From positions 1 through 40,197 of the forward strand of contig JAMOZS010000022.1 in NCBI GenBank assembly GCA_023667765.1: 40,197 nt of DNA. The letters run 5' to 3'. Positions 23,923 through 32,024 of this stretch are shown one piece after another. The stretch is from Roseburia sp. Lineage in GTDB: Bacteria; Bacillota; Clostridia; Lachnospirales; Lachnospiraceae. Within the stretch, counting starts at the first letter, position 1. Each line of letters begins with the position of its first letter. The notes below the pieces were generated by a model, which saw only the letters and a program-made list of their open reading frames with translations, was not told the DNA's origin and did not search any database. The position numbers and the translations under genes are program-made.

Positions 23923-23969
23923 TCTCAACTATTTTCTTAACCGTTTTCTCAACTATTTCCTGCTATAAT
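23923..23969 (+). promoter_or_regulatory. Three tandem 12-bp repeats plus extended -10: response-regulator site
   Basis: TCTCAACTATTT (23923-23934), TCTTAACCGTTT (23935-23946) and TCTCAACTATTT (23947-23958) are exact tandem units. They end 5 bp before an extended -10 (TGC-TATAAT, 23964-23969), with no consensus -35. OmpR-type activators commonly bind direct repeats replacing the -35 box. The site lies between the regulator gene and the transporter-kinase genes, so phosphorylated regulator would switch on the latter. That is inference. Confidence 0.75.
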
Positions 23970-24028
23970 GCCAGCATCAGGCATGAAATACCTGTGCAAA
24001 AAAGCTTAATTTGTTGGAGGTGAAAAAC

Positions 24029-24868
24029 ATGGTTAAACTTTTAAGAGCTAATTTAGCAAGGCTTTGGAAAAGCAAAGTGTTTTGGTTGGGATTTTTTGTG
24101 CTGACTGCTTTTGGTATATTACAAAAAATCACCATAATCCAAGATTCGATAGAAGTACATTATTTAGAGGAAGCATTTTGGATACAGGCATTAGTGATTG
24201 GCATGATTCTTTCTGTGTTTATCAGCCTTTTTGTGGGGTCTGAATATGAGTATGGTACCATCAGAAATAAAATTATTTCAGGTCATGCCCGTTCAAATAT
24301 TTATTTCGTAAATGTATTAGTTTGTATCCTTGCAGGATGGATGATGTGCCTGGGGTGTCTGATTTCTTCGCTTTTGACAGGGGTTCCTTTTTTGGGATTT
24401 TTTCACAGGGAGCTTTCAGAGGTTCTTTTACAAGGAATTTGCGTATTTGCTTTGAGCGCAGCTTATACAGCAATTTACTGTTTTTTTGCTATGTTAATTC
24501 CTAATCGCACGATTACAGCGATTGTCTGTATCTTACTTTCCTTTTTGCTGTTGTTTGCCGGTACGGTTGTTTCGAATCGGCTGGATGAATCAGAGTATTA
24601 TTATATTCCGGATGCGACCTTGGGGATAGGTGAGATTGATGATGGAAGCCATTCTGAATGGATTCGTAATCCCGATTATTTAGAGGGAACCAAACGGCGG
24701 ATTTATGAAATAGTTTTCGAAGTTATTCCGGGAGGACAATCGTTACAGCTTAGTGGAATGTTAAATGAACATACCCGTTATATAGAGATGTTTTCGGCCT
24801 CGTTAGCCTGGATTGTTTTATCGTGCGGTTGTGGGCTGCTACTGTTTTGCAGGAAAGATTTGAACTAG
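24029..24868 (+). CDS. ABC-2 type permease subunit
   Basis: This 279-aa integral membrane protein of the ABC-2/lantibiotic-immunity permease type has an N-terminal cytoplasmic helix (LLRANLARLWKSKVFWLGFF) leading into the first membrane span. Further spans fall around LVIGMILSVFISLFVG, NVLVCILAGWMMCLGCLISSL, ICVFALSAAYTAIYCFFAML, ITAIVCILLSFLLLFAGTVV and a C-terminal ASLAWIVLSCGCGLLLF. GGAGGTG precedes the ATG at 24029. The ATPase gene follows after 32 bp. Substrate unknown; peptide antibiotic export or immunity is likely from the two-component neighbours. Confidence 0.85.
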   Translation: MVKLLRANLARLWKSKVFWLGFFVLTAFGILQKITIIQDSIEVHYLEEAFWIQALVIGMILSVFISLFVGSEYEYGTIRNKIISGHARSNIYFVNVLVCILAGWMMCLGCLISSLLTGVPFLGFFHRELSEVLLQGICVFALSAAYTAIYCFFAMLIPNRTITAIVCILLSFLLLFAGTVVSNRLDESEYYYIPDATLGIGEIDDGSHSEWIRNPDYLEGTKRRIYEIVFEVIPGGQSLQLSGMLNEHTRYIEMFSASLAWIVLSCGCGLLLFCRKDLN

Positions 24869-24900
24869 TGGGAAGGTATATCATAAAGGAGGTAATTTTT

Positions 24901-25818
24901 ATGGACTATGTTTTGAAAGCGACGGCTTTGAGTAAGAGCTACAAAGACTTCAAAGCGTTGAACGGACTATCTATGAATGTTCCCAAAGGGGCGATTTATG
25001 GCTTTGTGGGAAAAAATGGAGCCGGCAAGACAACACTGATTCGTCTGATATGCGGACTGCAGGAACCGACGTCCGGCAGCTATACGCTGTATGGCAGAAA
25101 AAATACAGATAAGGAAATCGTAAAATCACGCAGAAGAATGGGCGGAGTAGTGGAGACGCCGTCTATTTATCTCGATATGACGGCGGAGGATAATCTAAAG
25201 CAGCAATATCGTATTCTGGGACTTCCGTCGTTTGACGGTCTGACGGACATTCTGAAGTTAGTGGGACTTGAAAGTACCGGGAAAAAGAAGGCAAAAAACT
25301 TTTCTCTGGGTATGCGCCAAAGATTGGGCATTGCCATAGCGCTTGTGGGAGACCCTGATTTTCTGGTATTGGATGAACCTGCAAACGGACTTGACCCACA
25401 GGGCATTATTGAAATACGGGAATTGATATTGAAGCTCAATTGGGAGCAGCAAATTACAGTTTTGATTTCGAGCCATATTCTCGACGAGCTCTCAAAGCTT
25501 GCGACACATTATGGTTTTATTGATAAGGGACGTATTGTAAAGGAGATGAGCGCCGTTGAATTGGATGCGGCCTGTAAAAAGTGCATCCGTATGGATGTGA
25601 GTGATACAAAGGCTCTTGCCCGTGTGCTTGAGGATATGAAGATTTCTTACAAAATTCTTTCCGATACAACTGCGGATGTATATGCCAGGGTAAACATCAC
25701 GCAGTTGACTACGGCGTTGGCAAAGGAGAATTGTGAGGTAACTTCCCTGCATGAACGAGATGAAAGTCTGGAGAGTTATTATATCAGTCTGGTAGGAGGC
25801 GGCAAGTATGGAAAGTAA
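24901..25818 (+). CDS. ABC transporter ATPase (immunity/resistance type)
   Basis: This 305-aa ATP-binding subunit has Walker A GKNGAGKTT, the variant signature FSLGMRQRL typical of bacitracin/lantibiotic ATPases (BcrA group), Walker B FLVLDEP and the H-loop in LISSHILDEL. The C-terminal extension of about 90 aa (ARVLEDMKISYKILSD onward) is also usual for this group. AAAGGAGG lies upstream of the ATG. It should power the upstream permease. The second permease normally expected after it survives only as a fragment overlapping its 3' end. Confidence 0.92.
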   Translation: MDYVLKATALSKSYKDFKALNGLSMNVPKGAIYGFVGKNGAGKTTLIRLICGLQEPTSGSYTLYGRKNTDKEIVKSRRRMGGVVETPSIYLDMTAEDNLKQQYRILGLPSFDGLTDILKLVGLESTGKKKAKNFSLGMRQRLGIAIALVGDPDFLVLDEPANGLDPQGIIEIRELILKLNWEQQITVLISSHILDELSKLATHYGFIDKGRIVKEMSAVELDAACKKCIRMDVSDTKALARVLEDMKISYKILSDTTADVYARVNITQLTTALAKENCEVTSLHERDESLESYYISLVGGGKYGK

Positions 25819-26028
25819 ACTTTCAAATATTCAGCTCAATGGATTGAGTTTGGTATGCGTGCTGAAGCTTATCAATTTTTTCTGGATACCCTCCCGACGG
25901 GACAGAGCATCCAGCTTTCGGCAGGGGAGGTTTTACATCCGCCTTTGATGATGGTATATGCAACGGTAGTAAGCATGATAACAACGGTTTTTGGCATTTT
26001 TGCCTTTAAGAAAAGAAATTTGAGGTAA
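25808..26028 (+). pseudogene. Remnant of a second ABC-2 permease (internal deletion)
   Basis: An ATG at 25808, overlapping the ATPase stop, begins a short frame. From about 25855 a different frame reads FFLDTLPTGQSIQLSAGEVL, then one membrane span (MVYATVVSMITTVFGIFAF) and KKRNLR. This aligns with the end of the upstream permease (FEVIPGGQSLQLSG ... CRKDLN), so it is the C-terminal 50 residues of a paralogous permease that lost most of its length, presumably about 600 bp. The kinase gene follows 10 bp later and is intact. Confidence 0.75.
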
Positions 26029-26038
26029 GGGGTTTGTT

Positions 26039-26938
26039 ATGGAGATAGGGTTATGGGTTCTCATCGGTATCATGGCTGTGATGATGATTGCATTGTCTGT
26101 AAAGATTCATCTTTTGCAGAAAGCCGCAAAGGAAATCGAAACCGCCTTTGTCGACAGGCTCATAACCGAAACAAACACTCTGATTGATATTTCGTCAAAT
26201 GATAAATATATGCGCCATCTGGCAGGCACGGTTAATAGTCAGCTCCGAAAACTTCGTACACAACGCCATCGTTTTCAACAGGGTGACAGAGAACTTAAAA
26301 ATGCCATTACGAATATCTCTCATGATTTAAGGACGCCCTTGACGGCAATTTGCGGATACTTAGATTTAATGGAACAGGAAGAAAAGTCGGAAACAGTAGA
26401 CCGGTATCTTGAGGTAATCAAAAATCGGGTGGAAATACTGAAACTGTTGACAGAGGAGTTATTTCGGTATTCGGTGATTCTTTCCTGTGAAAATAGTGCA
26501 AGCAAAGAGCCGGTAGTAATCAATAGCATATTGGAGGAAAGCATAGCGGCATGTTATACCGCGCTTAACGAAAGGGGTATTACGCCTCATATTCAGATGC
26601 CTGAAGAGAAAATCATCCGAATGCTTGACCGTTTTGCTTTGATTCGCGTATTTTCCAATCTTCTGAATAACGCCATCAAATATAGTGACGGTGATTTGGA
26701 TATTACGCTGTCTGAAGCCGGCGAAATTATTTTTACCAATAGGGCGTCCGGATTAAATGAGGTACAGGTTGGCAAACTGTTTGACCGTTTTTACACGGTT
26801 GAATCTGCGGGAAAGTCAACGGGCCTGGGACTGGCGATAGCAAGAACGCTGGTGGAACAGATGGGCGGAAAGGTATCCGCCGTATATCAGAAAGACAGCT
26901 TAAGTATTCGCATTTTCTTTCCGGACGCCAATTGTTAA
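26039..26938 (+). CDS. Sensor histidine kinase with minimal sensing region
   Basis: This 299-aa kinase has one N-terminal membrane span (LWVLIGIMAVMMIALSVKI, about 5-23) and no extracellular domain. A short linker leads to the dimerisation domain with phospho-acceptor His95 in ISHDLRTPLTAICGYLDLM. The ATPase domain has an N-box (FSNLLNNAIKYSDG) and the G-box in STGLGLAIARTL. The absence of an external sensor suggests that it senses through the membrane or through the neighbouring transporter, as in Bce-type systems. It pairs with the response regulator upstream. The last gene of its module is followed by a terminator. Confidence 0.92.
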   Translation: MEIGLWVLIGIMAVMMIALSVKIHLLQKAAKEIETAFVDRLITETNTLIDISSNDKYMRHLAGTVNSQLRKLRTQRHRFQQGDRELKNAITNISHDLRTPLTAICGYLDLMEQEEKSETVDRYLEVIKNRVEILKLLTEELFRYSVILSCENSASKEPVVINSILEESIAACYTALNERGITPHIQMPEEKIIRMLDRFALIRVFSNLLNNAIKYSDGDLDITLSEAGEIIFTNRASGLNEVQVGKLFDRFYTVESAGKSTGLGLAIARTLVEQMGGKVSAVYQKDSLSIRIFFPDANC

Positions 26939-26965
26939 AAGTACCCTTTGACAGGGTATTTTTTT
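26937..26965 (+). terminator. Terminator after the histidine kinase
   Basis: TACCCT (26942-26947) and AGGGTA (26953-26958) form a stem with a 5-nt loop, extended outward by a G-T wobble and A-T pairs, and are followed by seven Ts. It ends the transporter/two-component transcript ahead of the fab promoter. Confidence 0.8.
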
Positions 26966-27046
26966 GTATTATAGGAAATACTGTGTTACTGTGAAGGACT
27001 AAAGTATATGAATTTCCTATGGCATGTATTTTTATAATAAAATATC

Positions 27047-27075
27047 TTGACATTCAAAATAATATCCTGTATATT
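27047..27075 (+). promoter_or_regulatory. Promoter of the fatty acid synthesis operon
   Basis: A perfect TTGACA (27047-27052) and TATATT (27070-27075) are 17 bp apart, about 85 bp before acpP. A long palindrome covers the predicted transcription start immediately downstream. Confidence 0.85.
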
Positions 27076-27078
27076 TGT

Positions 27079-27107
27079 TTTGTGATTAAAATAGTTTTAA
27101 TTTCAAA
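27079..27107. promoter_or_regulatory. Symmetric operator at the fab operon start site
   Basis: The pattern TTTG-N2-ATTAAAA-TAG-TTTTAAT-N2-CAAA is perfectly symmetric over 29 bp. It begins 3 bp after the -10 box and so covers the expected transcription start, the right place for a repressor. FapR and FabT (MarR family) control fab operons in other Firmicutes by binding palindromes near the promoter, and the TTTG/CAAA outer arms recall FabT sites. Neither regulator is encoded in this operon, so the protein is unknown. Confidence 0.7.
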
Positions 27108-27158
27108 CAAAAAACAAGGTAGATAACAAATAGGATGTGTGAAGAAAGGAGCATTAAA

Positions 27159-27392
27159 ATGTTGGAAAAGGTAAAGGACATTATTGAGGAGCAGTTGAAT
27201 CTGGAGGGCGTGGAGATTAGCGACGCGTCCCGATTCAAGGAGGATTTGAATGCGGACTCTCTGGATTTGTTTGAGCTGGTTATGGCCTTTGAGGAAGAGT
27301 ATGGTGTGGAGATTCCCACAGAGGAGCTTGCCGGACTGGAAACAGTGGGGGATGTTATCCGCTATTTACAGGAGCATGGGGTAGCGGCATAA
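27159..27392 (+). CDS. acpP: Acyl carrier protein
   Basis: This 77-aa acidic carrier of growing acyl chains has the phosphopantetheine attachment site at Ser34 in NADSLDLFELVMAFEEEYG. Helix 4 reads TVGDVIRYLQEH. The start at 27159 is set by AAAGGAG 8 bp upstream, although the frame opens earlier. It is the first gene of the fab operon, and all following enzymes act on its thioester-bound intermediates. Confidence 0.96.
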   Translation: MLEKVKDIIEEQLNLEGVEISDASRFKEDLNADSLDLFELVMAFEEEYGVEIPTEELAGLETVGDVIRYLQEHGVAA

Positions 27393-27506
27393 GCAGCGGT
27401 GCATTGCGTTATAAAGTGTTTCAGACTTGACGTATTGCTGCAGACGGCAGAATTTTATGGATAAGAAACATTAAAATATGCGCCTGGGAGCGCAGATGGG
27501 AGCAGC

Positions 27507-28439
27507 ATGCAGAAGCATACGAGAATTACAAAAATACTGGGAATCGAGTATCCTGTTTTGCAGGGTGGAATGGCATGGGTGGCGGAATATCATCTGGCAG
27601 CCGCTGTGTCGGAGGCTGGAGGGCTGGGGCTGTTGGGAGCGGCCAGCGCTCCGGTGGAAGTAGTCAGGGAGCAGATACATAAGGTAAGAGAGCTGACGGA
27701 TAAGCCTTTTGGGGTGAATATTATGTTGCTTAATCCCAATGCAAAGGATGTGGCCAGGCTTGTCATAGAGGAGAAAATCCCCGTTGTCACCACAGGGGCG
27801 GGAAGTCCCGCAGAATTTATGAAGGAATGGAAGCAGGCGGGAATAAAGGTTATTCCCGTGGTCTCCAGCGTAGCCATGGCGAAGCTGATGGAGAAGGTGG
27901 GAGCAGACGCCGTTGTGGCGGAGGGAATGGAGTCGGGCGGCCATATTGGCAGTCTGACGACAATGGCTCTGGTGCCTCAGGTAGTGGACGGCGTTTCTAT
28001 TCCTGTTGTTGCTGCCGGCGGTATTGCGGACGGCAGAGGCTTCGTAGCAGCCCGTGCGCTTGGGGCGGAGGCTGTACAAATCGGAACCCGCTTTGTTTTG
28101 TCCCGGGAATCCATTGTACATGAGAAGTATAAGGAGAGGCTGATAAAAGCGAAGGATATTGACTCTGTCATTACGGGAGCATCCACGGGCCATCCGGTCA
28201 GATGCATTCGTAATCAGATGACAAGGGAATACCTGCGTCTGGAAAAGGAAGGCGTTCCCTTTGAGGAACTGGAATATCTGACATTGGGAACTCTCAGGAA
28301 GGCGGTTATGGAAGGGGATGTGACCAATGGTACCGTCATGGCGGGACAAATTGCGGGTCTGTTGAAGGAAGAGCTGACTTGCAGAGAGATTATCGAGGGA
28401 ATGATGCGGCAGGCCGAAGAGTGCAGCGCCGCTATTTAA
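27507..28439 (+). CDS. fabK: Enoyl-ACP reductase II (FMN-dependent FabK)
   Basis: FabK reduces enoyl-ACP to acyl-ACP, the last step of each elongation cycle, using FMN and NAD(P)H. The 310-aa product opens with ITKILGIEYPVLQGGMAWVAE and contains GLGLLGAAS, VVTTGAGSP, the signature AEGMESGGHIGSLTTMALVPQ and IPVVAAGGIADGRG. FabK replaces FabI in many Clostridia and streptococci. It lies 114 bp after acpP and 13 bp before fabD. GGGAG lies just upstream of the start. Confidence 0.95.
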   Translation: MQKHTRITKILGIEYPVLQGGMAWVAEYHLAAAVSEAGGLGLLGAASAPVEVVREQIHKVRELTDKPFGVNIMLLNPNAKDVARLVIEEKIPVVTTGAGSPAEFMKEWKQAGIKVIPVVSSVAMAKLMEKVGADAVVAEGMESGGHIGSLTTMALVPQVVDGVSIPVVAAGGIADGRGFVAARALGAEAVQIGTRFVLSRESIVHEKYKERLIKAKDIDSVITGASTGHPVRCIRNQMTREYLRLEKEGVPFEELEYLTLGTLRKAVMEGDVTNGTVMAGQIAGLLKEELTCREIIEGMMRQAEECSAAI

Positions 28440-28452
28440 CAGGAGTGCAATT

Positions 28453-29382
28453 ATGGGAAAAACAGCGTTTTTATTTCCGGGGCAGGGAGCACAGTATATA
28501 GGAATGGGAGAGGATTTATACAGGAATTCTGAGACTGCCCGCAGGGTGTTTGGTCTGGCAAAGCAGGTAACGGGTTTATCCCTTGAAGAGCTTTGCTTTC
28601 GGGACGAAGAGAGAATCAATGAGACAAAGTATACGCAGCTTGCCATACTTACGGTGGAATTAGCGTTCCTTTCCTGTCTGCAGGAGGCGGGTATTACCGC
28701 TGACGCCTATGCAGGCTTAAGTTTGGGAGAATATGCTGCGGTGGTGGCCAGCGGCGCTATGGCGGCCGAGGATGCCTTTGCGCTGGTGCAAAAGAGAGGC
28801 CTGTGGATGCAGGAGGCCTATCCTCAGGGAGGAGCTATGAGCGCGGTTCTTGGTTTGGAGGCCGATATTATCGAAGGGATTTTAAAGGATGTTCTGGGAA
28901 CGGTGTCCATTGCCAACTATAATTGTCCCGGACAGATTGTGATTACCGGTGAAAAGGGCGCTGTGGAGCTGGCCTCAACCAGGCTGGCGGAGGCGGGCGC
29001 AAAAAGATGCGTTCCGTTGAAGGTGAGCGGCCCTTTTCATTCCGTCTTTATGGAGGGAGTGGGAAGCAGTCTGTTGGCGGAATGCGAAAAGCTTCACTGG
29101 AATCAGATACAAACGCCGTATTTCAGCAATGTCACGGCCAAGATGGTTACAGATGAGAAACAGATTCCGAATCTTCTGGCCGCACAGGTGTCCTCTCCAG
29201 TGCGCTTTGAGCAGAGCATCAGGGGGATGATAGACCAGGGAATCGATACCTTTGTAGAGGTAGGCCCGGGGAAAACGCTGTCCTCTTTTTTGAGGAAAAT
29301 TGACAGGAAGGTAAGCTCCTGTTGCGTAGGCACGCAGCAGGAGCTGGAAGCTTTCAGGCAGAAGCTGAAGGAAGGAGTATAG
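28453..29382 (+). CDS. fabD: Malonyl-CoA:ACP transacylase
   Basis: FabD transfers malonyl from CoA to ACP. The 309-aa protein begins TAFLFPGQGAQYIGMG and has nucleophile Ser90 in GLSLGEYAA, catalytic His196 in GPFHSVFM and the conserved Arg in ALVQKRGLWMQEA. GFH-like segments and the terminal VEVGPGKTLSSFLRK are typical. It is 13 bp after fabK and is followed by fabG with almost no gap. Confidence 0.96.
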   Translation: MGKTAFLFPGQGAQYIGMGEDLYRNSETARRVFGLAKQVTGLSLEELCFRDEERINETKYTQLAILTVELAFLSCLQEAGITADAYAGLSLGEYAAVVASGAMAAEDAFALVQKRGLWMQEAYPQGGAMSAVLGLEADIIEGILKDVLGTVSIANYNCPGQIVITGEKGAVELASTRLAEAGAKRCVPLKVSGPFHSVFMEGVGSSLLAECEKLHWNQIQTPYFSNVTAKMVTDEKQIPNLLAAQVSSPVRFEQSIRGMIDQGIDTFVEVGPGKTLSSFLRKIDRKVSSCCVGTQQELEAFRQKLKEGV

Positions 29383-29383
29383 G

Positions 29384-30124
29384 ATGTTGACTGGTAAGAT
29401 AGCTCTGGTGACGGGCGCATCAAGGGGAATCGGATGTGAAATCGCATTGTCGTTTGCCAGGGCGGGCGCCTTTGTAGCAGTTAATTATAACAGCAACGCA
29501 AAGGCTGCCCGGGATGTGGTGAGCCAAATTAAAAGCGAGGGCGGAGCGGCAGCGGAGTACTGCTGTGATGTTTCTGATTTTGAAGCCTGTAAGGATATGA
29601 CGGCAGCTGTGGTCAGGGATTATGGTAGGCTGGATATTCTGGTGAATAATGCGGGAATCACGAGGGATGGATTGCTTTCCGGCATGAAGGAGGAGGACTT
29701 TGATGCAGTTCTGGAGACGAATTTAAAGGGCTGCTTTAATATGCTCAGGCATGCCTCCCGATATATGATAAAGCAGCGGGGAGGGAAAATTATTAATATT
29801 TCCTCCGTATCGGGGGTTCTGGGAAATGCAGGTCAGGCTAATTACAGTGCGGCGAAGGCCGGCATAATCGGTCTGACGAAAAGCGCCGCCCGGGAGCTGG
29901 CTGCACGTAACATTCTGGTAAATGCGGTTGCACCGGGTTTTGTGTATACGGATATGACAAGACAGATGCCGGAGAAAACGCTGGAGGCGGCTCTGGCGCA
30001 AATTCCCCTGCATAGGATGGGAACACCGGAGGATGTGGCCAAAGTGGTTTTGTTCCTGGCGGGAGAAGGCGGAGATTATATGACAGGTCAGGTTCTCTGC
30101 GTGGACGGGGGCATGGCAATCTAA
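29384..30124 (+). CDS. fabG: 3-oxoacyl-ACP reductase
   Basis: This 246-aa short-chain dehydrogenase reduces beta-ketoacyl-ACP with NADPH. It has the nucleotide motif TGASRGIG, the NNAG motif in ILVNNAGITRDGLL and the catalytic Ser141, Tyr154 and Lys158 (ISSVSG, NYSAAKAG). Its start at 29384 is 1 bp after the fabD stop. The stop codon TAA forms the first bases of a hairpin repeat (30122 onward) that recurs at the end of fabZ. Confidence 0.96.
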   Translation: MLTGKIALVTGASRGIGCEIALSFARAGAFVAVNYNSNAKAARDVVSQIKSEGGAAAEYCCDVSDFEACKDMTAAVVRDYGRLDILVNNAGITRDGLLSGMKEEDFDAVLETNLKGCFNMLRHASRYMIKQRGGKIINISSVSGVLGNAGQANYSAAKAGIIGLTKSAARELAARNILVNAVAPGFVYTDMTRQMPEKTLEAALAQIPLHRMGTPEDVAKVVLFLAGEGGDYMTGQVLCVDGGMAI

Positions 30125-30258
30125 GGAAGAGCTGATTCAATCAGCCCTTCCTTAGAGCCTCCGGCGGTGTACACGGATTTGCAGGGGAATTAAGGAATCG
30201 CTGCTTCAATCTGACCTTCCTTAGGCTTCTGCAGTATACACGGATTTGCAGGAAAAAA
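30122..30258. repeat. Tandem imperfect 68-bp repeat between fabG and fabF
   Basis: Copy 1 (30122-30190) and copy 2 (30191-about 30258) align throughout. Both start TAAGGAA, share TTCAATC, CTTCCTTA and TACACGGATTTGCAGG. Copy 1 folds strongly: TAAGGAAG pairs with CTTCCTTA and GCTGAT with ATCAGC. There is no T-run, so it is not a normal terminator. The first 16-17 bp occur again at the end of fabZ. Confidence 0.8.
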
Positions 30259-30289
30259 AGCGGCGTAGCGCTTTGGAATGGAGAGAAGA

Positions 30290-31525
30290 ATGAAAAAAAG
30301 GGTTGTTGTTACGGGGATGGGTATTATTTCGCCTATCGGCCTGGATATAGATGCGTATTGGGAGAGCATAAAAGCGGGAAGAACCGGATTTGGTTATATA
30401 GACACCTTTGACGCCAGCGAGTACAAATGTCATGTGGCGGCTCAGGTGAAAGGGTTTAACGCCGGAAATTATATGGATACCAAGTCCGCCAGACGTATGG
30501 AGTTATTTTGCCAGTATGCGGTGGCGGCTGCCGGGGAGGCTTTGGCGGACAGCGGTCTGGAGCTGGAGAAGGAGGACGCCTATCGTGTGGGCTGCTGCAT
30601 TGGCAGCGGCATCGGAAGCCTTCAGGCAATGGAGCGGGAGCATAAAAGGCTTCTGGAAAAAGGCCCGTCCCGAATCAGCCCGTTGATGGTGCCTATGATG
30701 ATATCTAATATGGCTTCGGGGAATGTATCCATCCAGTTTGGCCTGAAGGGTAAGAATCTGAATGTGGTAACTGCCTGCGCCACCGGTACGCATTCCATAG
30801 GAGAGGCATTTCGTACTATTCAATATGGGGATGCGGATGTCATGCTGGCAGGAGGCTCGGAAAGCTCTATTACCCCTATTGGAGTAGCGGGCTTTAGCGC
30901 GCTTACCGCTCTGTCTGAAAAGGATGATTTGACCCGATGCTCCCTCCCCTTTGACAAGGACAGGAGCGGCTTTGTGATGGGCGAGGGTGCAGGGGTGCTG
31001 GTACTGGAGGAGCTGGAGCATGCACAGGAAAGAAACGCTTTGATTTATGCGGAGGTCATTGGATATGGCTGCAGCGCGGACGCCTACCATATCACCTCTC
31101 CCATGGAGAGCGGAGAGGGAGCGGCGAAGGCTATGGAGTTTGCCATTTCGGACGGTGGGCTTACGCCTTCTGATATTACTTATATCAATGCTCATGGCAC
31201 GGGTACGCATCACAATGATTTGTATGAGACGAGGGCCATCAAGCGTTTATTTGGGGAGCATGCCTTCCATATGAAGGTGAATTCCACGAAATCCATGATA
31301 GGGCATCTGCTGGGAGCGGCAGGTGCGGTGGAGTGCATTACCTGCGTAAAGGAGCTGCAGGAGGGTTATATTCACAAGACCGTAGGCTTTCAGGAGGCGG
31401 AAGAGGAAATGAATCTGGATTACTGTAGGGAGGCCTGGGAGGGGCATGTACCTTATGCACTGACCAATTCACTGGGCTTTGGAGGACATAATGCCAGCCT
31501 GCTTTTGAAGAGATGGGAGGATTGA
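30290..31525 (+). CDS. fabF: 3-oxoacyl-ACP synthase II
   Basis: FabF carries out elongating Claisen condensations of malonyl-ACP with acyl-ACP. The 411-aa protein begins KRVVVTGMGIISPIG and has the Cys-His-His triad: Cys163 in VVTACATGTHSIGEAF, His302 in NAHGTGTHHND and His339 in KSMIGHLLGAAGAVE. The start at 30290 follows GGAGAG; an in-frame ATG at 30278 is possible. It is separated from fabG by the repeat pair and lies 3 bp before fabZ. Confidence 0.96.
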   Translation: MKKRVVVTGMGIISPIGLDIDAYWESIKAGRTGFGYIDTFDASEYKCHVAAQVKGFNAGNYMDTKSARRMELFCQYAVAAAGEALADSGLELEKEDAYRVGCCIGSGIGSLQAMEREHKRLLEKGPSRISPLMVPMMISNMASGNVSIQFGLKGKNLNVVTACATGTHSIGEAFRTIQYGDADVMLAGGSESSITPIGVAGFSALTALSEKDDLTRCSLPFDKDRSGFVMGEGAGVLVLEELEHAQERNALIYAEVIGYGCSADAYHITSPMESGEGAAKAMEFAISDGGLTPSDITYINAHGTGTHHNDLYETRAIKRLFGEHAFHMKVNSTKSMIGHLLGAAGAVECITCVKELQEGYIHKTVGFQEAEEEMNLDYCREAWEGHVPYALTNSLGFGGHNASLLLKRWED

Positions 31526-31528
31526 GAA

Positions 31529-31954
31529 ATGTCTGTTTATAGTGCGAAAGAGATTATGGAAATCATACCTCACAGACAGCCCTTTATGTTGTTGGATACG
31601 ATAGAGGAGCTGGAACCCGGGAAGCGGGCGCTGGCAAAGAAATGCGTCAGCTATAACGAGCCTTTTTTTGCCGGTCATTTTCCGGTGGAGCCGGTAATGC
31701 CGGGGGTACTTATCATAGAAGCGATGGCTCAGACAGGAGCGGTTGCGTTGATGACCTGTGAGGCCTATCGGGGCAAGGTAGGTTATCTTGTGGGCATCAA
31801 CAAGGCGAAGCTTCGGCACAAGGTAGTGCCCGGCGACGTCTTGATGCTGGAGACGCAGATGGTTAAGGTCAAGGGCCCCGTGGGGGTGGCAGACTGCAAA
31901 GCCATGGTGGACGGCAGGGTCGTTGCCTCTGCGGAGCTGATGTTTGCAATCTAA
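31529..31954 (+). CDS. fabZ: 3-hydroxyacyl-ACP dehydratase
   Basis: FabZ dehydrates 3-hydroxyacyl-ACP to trans-2-enoyl-ACP. The 141-aa hot-dog fold protein has IIPHRQPFMLLDTI, the catalytic His50 in AGHFPVEPVMPGV and Glu64 in IIEAMAQTG. It starts 3 bp after fabF. accB, which sits next to fabZ in many fab clusters, is absent. The stop codon region repeats the fabG 3' sequence. Confidence 0.97.
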   Translation: MSVYSAKEIMEIIPHRQPFMLLDTIEELEPGKRALAKKCVSYNEPFFAGHFPVEPVMPGVLIIEAMAQTGAVALMTCEAYRGKVGYLVGINKAKLRHKVVPGDVLMLETQMVKVKGPVGVADCKAMVDGRVVASAELMFAI

Positions 31955-32013
31955 GGAAGGGCTGATTGGACTAAGAGGGATTGAATCGGACTTGTCTGCT
32001 TTGTTTTGATTGG
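31949..32013. repeat. Third copy of the fab intergenic repeat, at the fabZ end
   Basis: AATCTAAGGAAGGGCTGATT at the fabZ stop matches the fabG stop region (AATCTAAGGAAGAGCTGATT) at 19 of 20 bases. A second block, GATTGAATCGGACTTGTC then GCTTTGTT (from about 31979), recurs at 39434-39477 before the thioredoxin reductase gene. The elements look like members of a dispersed intergenic repeat family. Confidence 0.65.
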
Positions 32014-32024
32014 AAAATTGGGAG

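Noticed and set aside
27471-28646. 391-codon minus-strand ORF opposite fabK
   Set aside because: It is a GC-driven shadow of fabK, whose family motifs are unambiguous. The shadow is rich in His, Arg and Cys without domain order.
30503-31213. 236-codon minus-strand ORF opposite fabF
   Set aside because: It is antisense to a well-supported catalytic gene, with no ribosome site or recognisable domain.
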